This document shows, piece by piece, positions 40,354 to 48,881 of a DNA stretch of 50,144 bases (the stretch's first letter is position 1; each line of letters starts with the position of its first letter). The stretch covers positions 1-50,144 of the forward strand of contig JAXHUM010000066.1 in the NCBI GenBank assembly GCA_034189325.1, read 5' to 3'. The position numbers were made by a program, and so were the translations under genes. Under the pieces are notes generated by a model. The model saw only the letters and a program-made list of their open reading frames with translations. It was not told the DNA's origin and ran no database searches. The DNA comes from JAXHUM01 sp034189325 (GTDB lineage Bacteria; Desulfobacterota; DSM-4660; Desulfatiglandales; Desulfatiglandaceae).

Positions 40354-42183
40354 TTGAAAACTTCGAAATTTGATCCTGTTTCAATTGAAATACTCGATAA
40401 ACAGCTCAAAAAAATAATCATTATCGTTTTGGTCGTCTTTGGGGTTCTGGCCCTGAGATTCTGGTTCCTCCAGATAGTCAATGGTTCCATATACCGCTCA
40501 AAGTCGGAGAAAAACAGCATTCGTCTTTTGGACATTCCACCGTTTAGGGGAATGATTCTGGACCGGAACGGAGAAAAGCTGGTCGATAACCGTCCCTCCT
40601 ACGACCTCTATATCATTCCTGAGCAGGTTCAAGATCTGGAACAGATTGTTAAAAGCCTGAACAAGTTGATGGATATTGATACCGATCTTATTAGGCAAAA
40701 GGTGAAAGAGGCGTCTCCCCGATATCCCTTCAGACCTGTCTGTCTCAAAAGAGATATCTCACGTGATTCCCTTGCGGCCCTGGAGACTCACAGATTTAAT
40801 TTGCCCGGCATAATGATCAAGGTCATGCCGTGTCGTCATTACATATATGGAGATCTTGCCTGTCATATACTGGGTTATTTGGGGGAGATAAGCGAATCCC
40901 AACTGCGCCGTCGCCGTTACCTTGAAAACAAACCAGGTGATTTGATCGGAAAATCCGGAGTCGAGTGGAAATGGCAGAAATATCTCAATGGAAAGCGGGG
41001 AGGTGAACAGGTCGAGGTAGATGCCGAGGGTCGTAGAATAAGGGTGATCGCTCGCAAATCACCGATCCCGGGCGAAAACATCTATCTCACAATTGATCGA
41101 GACCTCCAGAGTGTCGCAGAAAAGTCGCTGGAAGGAAAGAAAGGGGCTATCGTGGCCCTCAATCCACGCAATGGTGAGATCCTCGCTCTGTCGAGCAGCC
41201 CCCCCTTTGATCCGAATCTTTTTGTCGGTGGCATCGACAAGGATACGTGGAAAAGTATCTCGCTGTCTCCCGATCATCCTCTACAGAACAGGGCCTTGTG
41301 CGGCCAGTATCCTCCCGGATCTGTTTTCAAGATCGTGGTTGCCCTGGCAGGATTGGAGGAGGGGGTCATCGACCCTGAAGAGGAGATCTTCTGCAGCGGT
41401 ATTTATTCTCTGGGCCGACAAAGGTATCGTTGCTGGAAGAGGTATGGGCATGGGGCCGTCAACCTCCACCGGTCCCTGGCAGAGTCATGTGACGTCTATT
41501 TCTATAATATCGGGGATAGGCTGGGCGTCGACAAAATCAGCCAATACGCGAGGTTGTTCGGACTTGGACAATCCAGCGGCGTGGAGCTCGAACAGGAGAA
41601 AGGCGGGTTGATGCCGACAAGTGCATGGAAATTAAAGAGGTTCGGGGTCCCCTGGCAGAGAGGGGAAACCATCTCGACATCGATTGGACAGAGTTTCGTC
41701 CTGGTCACCCCGATACAAATGGCCAGTCTCATCTCCAGTGTTTTCAATGGCGGTATTGTGTATAGACCTCAGATCACCCGGCACATTGAAACAAGAGAGG
41801 GAGAAAGGATTCATCAGTTTGTTCCCAAGCCTTTAAGGAGACTCAAGATCAAGGGGGAGCATTTTGAGCTTGTGAAAAAGGCCTTGATAGGCGTGGTTAA
41901 TGATCCTCATGGAACCGGGGCGAGAACAAGATTCAAAGATGTTCTTGTGGCCGGGAAGACCGGAACGGCACAGGTGGTCTCCTTAGACAAAGAAGAGGAA
42001 TTAACCGAGGATGGCGAAGTCCCTCTCAGATTCAGGGACCATGCCTGGTTCGTTGCTGTCGCTCCCGAGGAGGATCCACAAATTGCGCTGGCGATCGTTG
42101 TTGAGCATGGAGGGCATGGAGGAAGCGCCTCCGCACCTTTGGCAAAAGAGTTGATCAAGGCCTATCTGGGAGTCGAAGAATGA
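40354..42183 (+). CDS. mrdA: Penicillin-binding protein 2 (elongasome transpeptidase)
   Basis: PBP2 cross-links peptidoglycan during rod elongation. The start is a TTG (40354) after GAAGGA; product 609 residues. A short tail and signal anchor (about 20-42) precede the pedestal domain (RGMILDRNGEKLVDNRPSYDLYIIPE). Transpeptidase motifs are Ser323-Val-Phe-Lys326, Ser378-Cys-Asp380 and Lys535-Thr-Gly537. Asp at the third position of the second motif is typical of PBP2. Its partner RodA follows after 136 bp. Confidence 0.95.
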   Translation: MKTSKFDPVSIEILDKQLKKIIIIVLVVFGVLALRFWFLQIVNGSIYRSKSEKNSIRLLDIPPFRGMILDRNGEKLVDNRPSYDLYIIPEQVQDLEQIVKSLNKLMDIDTDLIRQKVKEASPRYPFRPVCLKRDISRDSLAALETHRFNLPGIMIKVMPCRHYIYGDLACHILGYLGEISESQLRRRRYLENKPGDLIGKSGVEWKWQKYLNGKRGGEQVEVDAEGRRIRVIARKSPIPGENIYLTIDRDLQSVAEKSLEGKKGAIVALNPRNGEILALSSSPPFDPNLFVGGIDKDTWKSISLSPDHPLQNRALCGQYPPGSVFKIVVALAGLEEGVIDPEEEIFCSGIYSLGRQRYRCWKRYGHGAVNLHRSLAESCDVYFYNIGDRLGVDKISQYARLFGLGQSSGVELEQEKGGLMPTSAWKLKRFGVPWQRGETISTSIGQSFVLVTPIQMASLISSVFNGGIVYRPQITRHIETREGERIHQFVPKPLRRLKIKGEHFELVKKALIGVVNDPHGTGARTRFKDVLVAGKTGTAQVVSLDKEEELTEDGEVPLRFRDHAWFVAVAPEEDPQIALAIVVEHGGHGGSASAPLAKELIKAYLGVEE

Positions 42184-42319
42184 TTTCTCAGTTCCTGATC
42201 ATCTCGATTTTGGCGAAGAGGGATTCCGGAGGGGATATCACCGCAGGAATTGATAGACCCGCCCCTGATTATCCTTTTCTGTTCGTCTGTTATAATCGTT
42301 ATAAAATGGAAGACAGTCT

Positions 42320-43423
42320 ATGTTTGATCGCAGGTTAATCCAGAATTTTGATTGGATCCTTCTTCTATCGTTACTGTTGATTGCCGCTATCAGTATTATG
42401 AATCTGTACAGCGCCACATATACTGTGAGGGAAGTAGGAGGGTCCCAGGTCTTCATCAAGCAGATATATTGGTTTCTCATAGGGTTCAGTCTCTGCCTGT
42501 TAATGACGACATTCGATTACCATATTCTTGAACGTCTGGCCTACCCGATCTACGTCTCGTCAGTCATCCTCTTGGTTCTGGTGTTGTTTATGGGTAAAGT
42601 GACATCGGGGTCTCAGAGATGGTTGGCCCTTGGCCCGATTTCCTTTCAGCCGTCTGAGCTGGCAAAAATAGCTATTGTCGTGGTATTTGCCAAGTTTTTT
42701 AGCGAAAAGGGAGGTCGTACAGATTACCGCTTGAGAGATATCTGGCAGGCATTTGTCATTGTTAGCATACCCAGTGCCCTGATCCTCAAGGAACCCGATC
42801 TAGGGACTGCTCTCCTTCTTGTAGCTGTGGCCGGTACAATGGTTTTTTTCGTTAAGGTCCACTGGAAATCCATACTGATTCTTGTCGTGTCCACGATCTC
42901 CGTGGCCCCCTTTGTCTGGTTCAATCTGAAAGAATATCAGCAGTTGAGGATTCTTACTTTTCTGAGACCCGATATGGATCCATTGGGTGCCGGCTATCAC
43001 ATTAATCAGTCGAAAATCGCGATAGGATCAGGTTTGTTTTGGGGAAAGGGGTTTTTGAAAGGCTCTCAGACGCGTCTTCATTTTTTGCCTGAGCAACATA
43101 CGGACTTTGCCTTTTCCGTCTTGGCGGAGGAGTGGGGGTTTGCAGGTTCGATGGTCCTACTATCCCTCTATTTGTTTCTCATCTTATGGGGGTTAAACAT
43201 CGCAAAAAACTCAAGAGACAGGTTTGGCTCAATTATGTCCGTCGGAATAGTGGCCGTGGTTTTCTGGCAGGTCCTCATAAATGTAGGAATGGTGACAGGC
43301 CTTTTGCCCGTGGTGGGGATCCCTCTGCTTCTTTTTAGTTATGGGGGGTCGTCCTTGATTTCAACAATGATTGCCATGGGGATATTGATGAACATAAGCA
43401 TGAGGCGTTTTATGTTTCAATAA
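42320..43423 (+). CDS. rodA: Peptidoglycan glycosyltransferase RodA (SEDS)
   Basis: RodA polymerises glycan strands with PBP2. The 367-residue SEDS protein has about ten membrane helices. Conserved features are NLYSATY after the first helix, GSQRWLALGPISFQPSELAKIAIVV, KEPDLGTALLL, GSGLFWGKGFLKGSQTRLHFLPEQHTDFAFSVLAEEWGF (with the catalytic-region Asp), and the C-terminal GIPLLLFSYGGSSLISTMIAMGILMNI. It ends the mre operon. A T-rich stretch follows the stop (43425-43430), but no clear hairpin. Confidence 0.96.
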   Translation: MFDRRLIQNFDWILLLSLLLIAAISIMNLYSATYTVREVGGSQVFIKQIYWFLIGFSLCLLMTTFDYHILERLAYPIYVSSVILLVLVLFMGKVTSGSQRWLALGPISFQPSELAKIAIVVVFAKFFSEKGGRTDYRLRDIWQAFVIVSIPSALILKEPDLGTALLLVAVAGTMVFFVKVHWKSILILVVSTISVAPFVWFNLKEYQQLRILTFLRPDMDPLGAGYHINQSKIAIGSGLFWGKGFLKGSQTRLHFLPEQHTDFAFSVLAEEWGFAGSMVLLSLYLFLILWGLNIAKNSRDRFGSIMSVGIVAVVFWQVLINVGMVTGLLPVVGIPLLLFSYGGSSLISTMIAMGILMNISMRRFMFQ

Positions 43424-43480
43424 CTTTTTTCGGACTTGCATCGGGATTTATGAACCCATGTGATCAGGGCATTGCCCTTA

Positions 43481-43861
43481 TCACAATCCGCCTATTGCTG
43501 AAATCTTCCGAGGTGCCTGCCGTTTCTTAGCTCTGGTCTCTTTAAAGATCTGTTCAATCGTCATCTGGCTTTTCTTTTTACACAACCTCTGGTGTGGGAC
43601 TATCTCGAGAGGCACCTTGTATTTCTGAAAATACTCCCTGCTGAAAAGGGAAATTTCCTGTCGATTTTCATTAAAATCCTTCCTCTTATCTAGAAATTCC
43701 GATGTCTCTTTTCTGAGGATGAATTTTCTGCAGTTTTTGCACTCACAAAGGAGAATGACAGGCCTGTCAAATTCAATCTGTACAGACTCTTCACTTCTGC
43801 AGATAGGACAACCGCTCGGCTGTTCTTCGCCATTCCATGTATTCATGTTCGTACCCCACAA
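43481..43861 (-). CDS. Small Cys-rich (zinc-ribbon-like) protein of unknown function
   Basis: The 126-residue protein starts at a TTG (43861) four bases after GGAGGAGG; an ATG at 43846 is the alternative. Five cysteines near the N-terminus, Cys18-x2-Cys21 and Cys39-x-Cys41-x2-Cys44, look like a metal-binding ribbon. The remainder is charged and helical, with a Lys/Arg-rich C-terminal half (KKKSQMTIEQIFKETRAKKRQ). No named family was recognised. A nucleic-acid-associated role is possible from the zinc ribbon and basic tail, but this is only inference. It is isolated: convergent with rodA and separated by 383 bp from iorB. Confidence 0.6.
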   Translation of the reverse strand: MWGTNMNTWNGEEQPSGCPICRSEESVQIEFDRPVILLCECKNCRKFILRKETSEFLDKRKDFNENRQEISLFSREYFQKYKVPLEIVPHQRLCKKKSQMTIEQIFKETRAKKRQAPRKISAIGGL

Positions 43862-44244
43862 GGTTCCTCCTCCAGATCGGGCCGGGATCTGGAGATAGGT
43901 GTTTCGTTTAATGAAAAAATCGTTCGATCTAAACGTATTTCAAAATATATGCCAGCACAAAGCATTCTGTGTACGGGTTTTATCTGCTTACATTACAGGT
44001 ACTTAGGTGGGGCAAAGTCATTTTATCCTCTTTGAATGATGTGAGAAATCATGTGTTGCTATGTCGCAAAAGCAGTTCCCGGTTGAAACTGCTATCGTAA
44101 GTCTACGAAATTACGATCAAATATGCCTTGTGTGACAAGATGGCGTGACATCTGCCATTTTGGCAAGTCTCGAGAAGGCGGCGGTTCAATCAAGGGGCAT
44201 GGACTAGCTTTGGTTCCCAAGGAAGTGTTTTGTTGGGGGGCGTT
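43862..44244. other. Non-coding gap without recognised features
   Basis: This 383-bp stretch holds no credible gene on either strand. Near its end a GC hairpin (GGGGGC at 44236-44241 pairing with GCCCCC at 44252-44257) encloses the iorB stop codon, but it lacks a T-run. The gap presumably contains the promoter of the Cys-rich gene, on the minus strand just upstream of 43861. Confidence 0.5.
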
Positions 44245-44823
44245 TCAACGTGCCCCCTGAAGATTTTCTTTACGGCCCCATTCGAACCCGGCATTGAAAA
44301 CATCAAGGTTTGATTTCTTGAATCGATCGGGACTGATCTTTTCAATGGTCGAAATCAATGACTCATGGCTAAAAGGGCCTTTTTCAAATGCCGAAGAAAA
44401 ACCCAATAATGAAAGGTTGGAGGACATAGGGGCTCCTAATTCGTCAGCTATCCGGTAAGCATCAAAAGAGTGAAAGCGAATCTCTCTTTTGATCAGGTAT
44501 TTTTTTACCAGAGTCTGGGGAAAGAGGGAAGGGGCGGCGTTAACGTATATCTTGGACCTTGGGGCGAGAAACGGTAAATTGCGGTAAGCCTCGATTAGGT
44601 CGAGGGAGAGCAGAAAGTGGGCCGAACCATTTCTTACCAGAGAACTCTCAACCTCCCCTATCCTCAGATGGGAGACGACTGAGCCGCCGCGCTGAGCCAT
44701 GCCATGCGTCTCAGCGCCCATGATGTTCCATCCGTTTCTAAGAGCAGTCTGTGCCAGGACTTTGGTCATATACAGGATTCCCTGACCTCCCAACCCGCAA
44801 AGGATGATGTTGATTGTTTCCAT
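44245..44823 (-). CDS. iorB: Indolepyruvate:ferredoxin oxidoreductase beta subunit
   Basis: IorAB oxidatively decarboxylates aryl pyruvates from aromatic amino acids to aryl-acetyl-CoA, reducing ferredoxin. The start ATG 44823 lies 8 bp after the iorA stop; product 192 residues. The gamma-type 2-oxoacid oxidoreductase fold is marked by CGLGGQGILYMTKVLAQTAL (9-28) and GAETHGMAQRGGSVVSHLRIG. The subunit has no iron-sulfur cysteines, as expected. It follows iorA in one operon. Activity on other 2-oxo acids cannot be excluded. Confidence 0.94.
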   Translation of the reverse strand: METINIILCGLGGQGILYMTKVLAQTALRNGWNIMGAETHGMAQRGGSVVSHLRIGEVESSLVRNGSAHFLLSLDLIEAYRNLPFLAPRSKIYVNAAPSLFPQTLVKKYLIKREIRFHSFDAYRIADELGAPMSSNLSLLGFSSAFEKGPFSHESLISTIEKISPDRFKKSNLDVFNAGFEWGRKENLQGAR

Positions 44824-44831
44824 AAGACTTT

Positions 44832-46751
44832 TTAGGCCTCCACAATAGCTTTTTTGGGACAGACCTGAATGCAGACCCCGCAGTTGCGGCATATTTGCCT
44901 ATTGATATTGATATGGCCCACATCCTTATCATAGAAAAGGGCGGGACATTCAAAACGATCCAGGCAGAAATTGCATTCAACGCAATCGTCGGTGACCCTT
45001 ACTTTCGTTTCTTTAGTTATTGCCTCTTCTTTGTATGCGATAACGCAGGGATGGCGTGTAATAAGAACCGCAATACCCCCGTCGGGATCATTGACATAGT
45101 CTGTCGCCTTTTTTAGTGAATTAGTCGTCGTCTGGATATCATAGGGATCAACAACCTCAATATATTCAACACCGCAGCCTTTAACGATTCTTTCCAGAGA
45201 AATCGCCCCCCCTCGACTGCCGTCCGCCCGGATCCCCAGCGCAGGTGTGGGTTGCATGCCTGTCATGGCCGTTGTCAGATTGTCAAGGATCACAAGAATA
45301 AACCGTGCCTGATTGTAAACCGCGTTCAGAAGACCGGTGGCCCCCGAATGATAAAAGGTGGAATCACCGAGTGTGGCGACAATGGGCTGGGTGACCCCGT
45401 CTTGGGCAAAAGAATGAAAAAATCCCGAGGCCATTGTAATAGCCGCTCCCATATCCAGACAGGTGTCCACGGCACCGAGATTGAGTCCCAAGGTATAACA
45501 ACCGATGTCGGAAGTGAAAATAGCCTTTGGGTTCGTTTTTCTTATGGCAAAAAAAGCGGCCCGATGGGGACATCCGGGACAGAGAGTCGGCTTTCGCACA
45601 GGTAGATCAAGACTGCGGACCAGGTCCACAGCTTTAGGGTCCTCGAAGGTCTTGAATTGTTTGATATTCAAATCACCTAAGAGATGGTTGATTATCTCAT
45701 GAACGACCTGGGGCGTTAATTCTCCCTGGGAAGGCACATGCTTGGACAGCCGTCCAAGGACCTTATTGCTGTCCCTCAAGAGGTATTCAATGAACGTGTC
45801 TGTTTCCTCTATGACCAGCACCTTCTCACAAGCCTGCATAAAATCGCCGGCCAGGGCCCTAGGAAAAGGATAAGGGGCCCCCAGCCTGAGTAATGGAATG
45901 TCAGAGCGGTTTTCTTCTTTTAGAATATCGTGAACAACCGAACAAGGGACACCTCCCGCAACGATTCCGAGTCGATAACCGGTACCGGGTGTAAGATTAT
46001 GAGAGTTGTAAGGTTCAAGATCCTCGAATTTCATGGCTATTCGATCCAGTTTTTCATTGAGTTCTCCATGAAGGACGAGGCGGAAACGGGGAGTGGCGGC
46101 CCACCTGGACGGGTCTTTGGCAAACGATGCCTTCCGTTCCTTTCCTTTAATAGGTCCGAAGGCAATGTTTTGCCTGCCATGGCAAACTCTAATGGCTGGT
46201 CTCAAGATCACCGGAATCCTGAATTCCTCTGAAACAATAAAGGCAAGTTCGACCATTTCTCTGGCTTGCTGGGGATTGGAGGGATCCAGCACCGGGACTT
46301 TGGCAAGACGGGCCATGATCCGTGTATCCTGTTCAGTTTGCGACGAGTGAGGCCCGGGATCGTCGCAGGCAATAATGACGAGCCCCCCAATAGTGCCCAT
46401 ATAAGCTGCGCTCATCAGCGAATCAGCAGCCACGTTGAGACCAACCTGCTTCATGCAGCAGGCAGCCCTCTTCCCTGTAATAGAGGCGGCAAAGGCCGTA
46501 TCCAGGGCCACCTTTTCATTGGTTGACCACTCTGTATAAGGGGCGTGCCCATTTGATTTTGCCAGACGGATGAATTCCGGTAGAATTTCCGAACTCGGAG
46601 TCCCGGGATAGGACGCGAGAACCTGGCAGCCCGATTCAACAAGGCCCAGGGCTATGGCCCCGTTGCCTAAAAGGATTTCTTCTCTTTCCATATCAGCCCT
46701 GCTCACTGCACCGGCATTATCGGTTAGAGGCATTTGAGAGATTGTGCTCAT
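44832..46751 (-). CDS. iorA: Indolepyruvate:ferredoxin oxidoreductase alpha subunit
   Basis: The 639-residue subunit carries the thiamine-diphosphate active site. The N-terminal pyrimidine domain begins LLGNGAIALGLVESGCQVLASYPGTPSSEIL. The central part has CPGCPHRAAFFAI, and the ThDP-binding motif is GDSTFYHSGATGLLNAVYNQA. At the C-terminus lie two [4Fe-4S] sets: CVECNFC...CP and CRNCGVCIQVCP. The start is uncertain: ATG 46751 has no Shine-Dalgarno; ATG 46691 (MEREEILLGNG) would remove 20 residues of poorly conserved leader. Ferredoxin reduced here could feed NfnAB. Confidence 0.94.
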   Translation of the reverse strand: MSTISQMPLTDNAGAVSRADMEREEILLGNGAIALGLVESGCQVLASYPGTPSSEILPEFIRLAKSNGHAPYTEWSTNEKVALDTAFAASITGKRAACCMKQVGLNVAADSLMSAAYMGTIGGLVIIACDDPGPHSSQTEQDTRIMARLAKVPVLDPSNPQQAREMVELAFIVSEEFRIPVILRPAIRVCHGRQNIAFGPIKGKERKASFAKDPSRWAATPRFRLVLHGELNEKLDRIAMKFEDLEPYNSHNLTPGTGYRLGIVAGGVPCSVVHDILKEENRSDIPLLRLGAPYPFPRALAGDFMQACEKVLVIEETDTFIEYLLRDSNKVLGRLSKHVPSQGELTPQVVHEIINHLLGDLNIKQFKTFEDPKAVDLVRSLDLPVRKPTLCPGCPHRAAFFAIRKTNPKAIFTSDIGCYTLGLNLGAVDTCLDMGAAITMASGFFHSFAQDGVTQPIVATLGDSTFYHSGATGLLNAVYNQARFILVILDNLTTAMTGMQPTPALGIRADGSRGGAISLERIVKGCGVEYIEVVDPYDIQTTTNSLKKATDYVNDPDGGIAVLITRHPCVIAYKEEAITKETKVRVTDDCVECNFCLDRFECPALFYDKDVGHININRQICRNCGVCIQVCPKKAIVEA

Positions 46752-46772
46752 TTTGTTTTAAAGGGTCACGAA

Positions 46773-47513
46773 TCAATATCTGCCGCCGGTGATATGAATC
46801 ACTTCACCTGTAATATAGCTCGATTTTTCACTAACCAAAAAAAGGACAAGGTTGGCGACATCTTCTGGTTTTCCAACCCGCTTGAGCGGGGTTATCTTCA
46901 GCGCCCTTTCCAGAACAGCATCATATTTGGGGTGGCTTTTCAGCCCCTCGGTCTCTATCATACCTGGCGCAATGGCATTCACGTTGATGTTGTAACGACC
47001 GAACTCCAAAGCCATTGAACGGGTAAGGCCGATAATCCCCGCCTTTGATGAAGAGTAGTTCGCCTGACCCGGGTTGCCGAGGTGGGCCCTGGATGAAAGG
47101 CTGACGATCTTACCGAACTTCTTTTCCACCATGATGGGCGTGGCGAATTTTGAGCAGTTGAACGCACCCTTCAGATTGATATTCAGGACATCATCCCAAT
47201 CCTTCTCCTCCATATCGCGCATCAATTTGTCCCGGGTAATGCCCGCGTTATTGATCAGGATATCAAGAGTGCCAAAGACCTCGACAGTCTTTTCCATCAG
47301 TTTCTCGGCTTCTTCATACCGAGATATATCCGCCTGGATGTATGCTGCCTCGCCACCGGACGAACGTATTTGATTGACGATCTTTTCGGCATGATCGCTG
47401 ACAACGTCATTGACCACAACCTTGGCGCCGTTTTCAGAAAGCCTGAGAGCCACGGCACTGCCGATACCACACCCTCCACCGGTCACGAGGGCCACTTTCC
47501 CTTCTAATTCCAT
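46773..47513 (-). CDS. Short-chain dehydrogenase/reductase, FabG-like
   Basis: From ATG 47513, preceded by GGAGGAAGGA, the product has 246 residues. The classical SDR motifs are present: TGGGCGIG (11-18), NNAG (88-91), catalytic Ser140, Tyr153 and Lys157, spaced as in FabG. The C-terminus ends ITGEVIHITGGRY. It may be a 3-oxoacyl-ACP reductase or a 3-hydroxyacyl-CoA dehydrogenase. The neighbouring MaoC hydratase and HMG-CoA-lyase-like genes favour an acyl-CoA pathway over fatty acid synthesis. It is 23 bp after the hydratase gene. Confidence 0.9.
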   Translation of the reverse strand: MELEGKVALVTGGGCGIGSAVALRLSENGAKVVVNDVVSDHAEKIVNQIRSSGGEAAYIQADISRYEEAEKLMEKTVEVFGTLDILINNAGITRDKLMRDMEEKDWDDVLNINLKGAFNCSKFATPIMVEKKFGKIVSLSSRAHLGNPGQANYSSSKAGIIGLTRSMALEFGRYNINVNAIAPGMIETEGLKSHPKYDAVLERALKITPLKRVGKPEDVANLVLFLVSEKSSYITGEVIHITGGRY

Positions 47514-47536
47514 TCCTTCCTCCATCCTGTGAATTA

Positions 47537-47998
47537 TTAGTTCTTCTCTCTTCGTTTCATCATTAAAACAGTCTCAATATTTTGGACCGCTTCATTTTTC
47601 TGGTTGTAAACAATCCTTTCCATGACAATGATTCCTCGGCCCGGTTTTTTTAATTCCTTTTTCTCTTTGATTGTCGCCTCAACATGAATGGTATCCCCTA
47701 TGAGAACAGGCTTGAGGAATGAACATTTCACCTCCATGAGGGCGATAAGATTCTTTTTGATGGATGTGTTTAGATCACTGCTCGTAAAAAGACCGGATGC
47801 GATGGAAAGGACCAGCAATCCATGGGCGATACGTTCTTTAAAAGGTGTGTTTTGGGCAAACGCCGCATCCACGTGGATCGGGTTGTAGTCTCCTGATAGC
47901 CCTGCGAAGCCTACAATATCCGCCTCTGTGACTGTCCTAGCGTTGGTTGTGGTCTTGTCTCCCACATTCAAGTCTTCAAAAAACTTAGTCTCAGCCAT
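47537..47998 (-). CDS. MaoC-like (R)-specific enoyl-CoA hydratase
   Basis: The start chosen is ATG 47998, after AAGGGGAAG; product 153 residues. It has the hot-dog fold hydratase-2 motif GDYNPIHVDAAFAQNTPFKERIAHG, with catalytic Asp37 and His42. It would hydrate trans-2-enoyl-CoA to (R)-3-hydroxyacyl-CoA, which the next gene product (SDR) could oxidise or form. An upstream in-frame ATG at 48046 is less likely since the preceding 16 residues lack similarity. Confidence 0.9.
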   Translation of the reverse strand: MAETKFFEDLNVGDKTTTNARTVTEADIVGFAGLSGDYNPIHVDAAFAQNTPFKERIAHGLLVLSIASGLFTSSDLNTSIKKNLIALMEVKCSFLKPVLIGDTIHVEATIKEKKELKKPGRGIIVMERIVYNQKNEAVQNIETVLMMKRREKN

Positions 47999-48077
47999 TA
48001 TGACTTCCCCTTTTCTAATGTGGTTCAAGGTAATCGTATCAATCAATGAAGGTCAATGAATATATCGGCATCTCTGG

Positions 48078-48881
48078 TCAAGCCAGCTTCAATGCCAAGT
48101 CTTTCACCGCTGCCATGTATTCCGACATCCCTCGTAGGAAGATATCATTATGATTGGCCCCTGGAATCTCGAGAAACGACTTATCCTTGGCCCCACAGGC
48201 CTCATAGAGCGCCTGTCCGTCAGAAAACGGAATGATATGATCTTTTTCCGCGTGGATAACGAGGGTGGGTTTGTCGAAGGTCCGAATCTTGTCGGCGTTC
48301 TGAAAATCCTTTACCTCTTTAATCCCCAGGGCCGCAAGATCCACGCCGAGCAGTCTGAATAGGGGGGCCAGATAGGCAAACCCGCTTTCAATGATCAGAG
48401 CGTCAATCTCGCTTTTGTAATGAAAGGCAATTTCAAGGGCCGAAGCACTCCCCAAAGACCTGCCCATAACAATCAGGGGGCCCGAACAGCCATTTTCCTT
48501 GAGCTGTTTTTTCACGAAGTCAAAGATCACATGACAATCACGCATCATCGCCGTTATGGTGGGCCGGCCCGTTGATCGTCCATAGCCCCTGTAGTCTACA
48601 GGCAGGAAATTGACTTCCATTTGCTTGTAGATCGTCCCGAGATCATTGTAATCAGCAACAATCTCCCCGTTTCCGTGGAAAAAAAGGATGGTTGGGGCCG
48701 AGTTCACGGCTAGGTGAAATCGGGCACCCACAACCACATCGGTCTCAACGGGAATCAGGAGGTCTTGCCAGTCCCCTTTTGAAGAGGAGGCTCCAAATTC
48801 GGGTCTTGGATGAAACAGGAACCCCAGGATCTCCGGGAGGTCAAGGGCTGAGAAATCAATATCTGAGATATCGATCATCAC
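48078..48881 (-). CDS. Alpha/beta hydrolase
   Basis: The 267-residue protein has the alpha/beta-hydrolase core: oxyanion segment FFHGNGE (67-73), nucleophile elbow GRSLGS with Ser142, the Asp-containing LVIHAEKDHIIPFSD, and a C-terminal GANHNDI His. It resembles BEM46/ABHD13-type hydrolases. There is no clear signal peptide, although a hydrophobic stretch is absent at the N-terminus. It overlaps the stop of the HMG-CoA-lyase-like gene by 4 bp, implying co-translation. Substrate unknown; perhaps a thioesterase. Confidence 0.87.
   Translation of the reverse strand: MMIDISDIDFSALDLPEILGFLFHPRPEFGASSSKGDWQDLLIPVETDVVVGARFHLAVNSAPTILFFHGNGEIVADYNDLGTIYKQMEVNFLPVDYRGYGRSTGRPTITAMMRDCHVIFDFVKKQLKENGCSGPLIVMGRSLGSASALEIAFHYKSEIDALIIESGFAYLAPLFRLLGVDLAALGIKEVKDFQNADKIRTFDKPTLVIHAEKDHIIPFSDGQALYEACGAKDKSFLEIPGANHNDIFLRGMSEYMAAVKDLALKLA

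Noticed and set aside
44236..44257. GC hairpin around the iorB stop codon as a terminator
   Set aside because: There is no T-run on the minus strand after the stem, so it does not fit a Rho-independent terminator.
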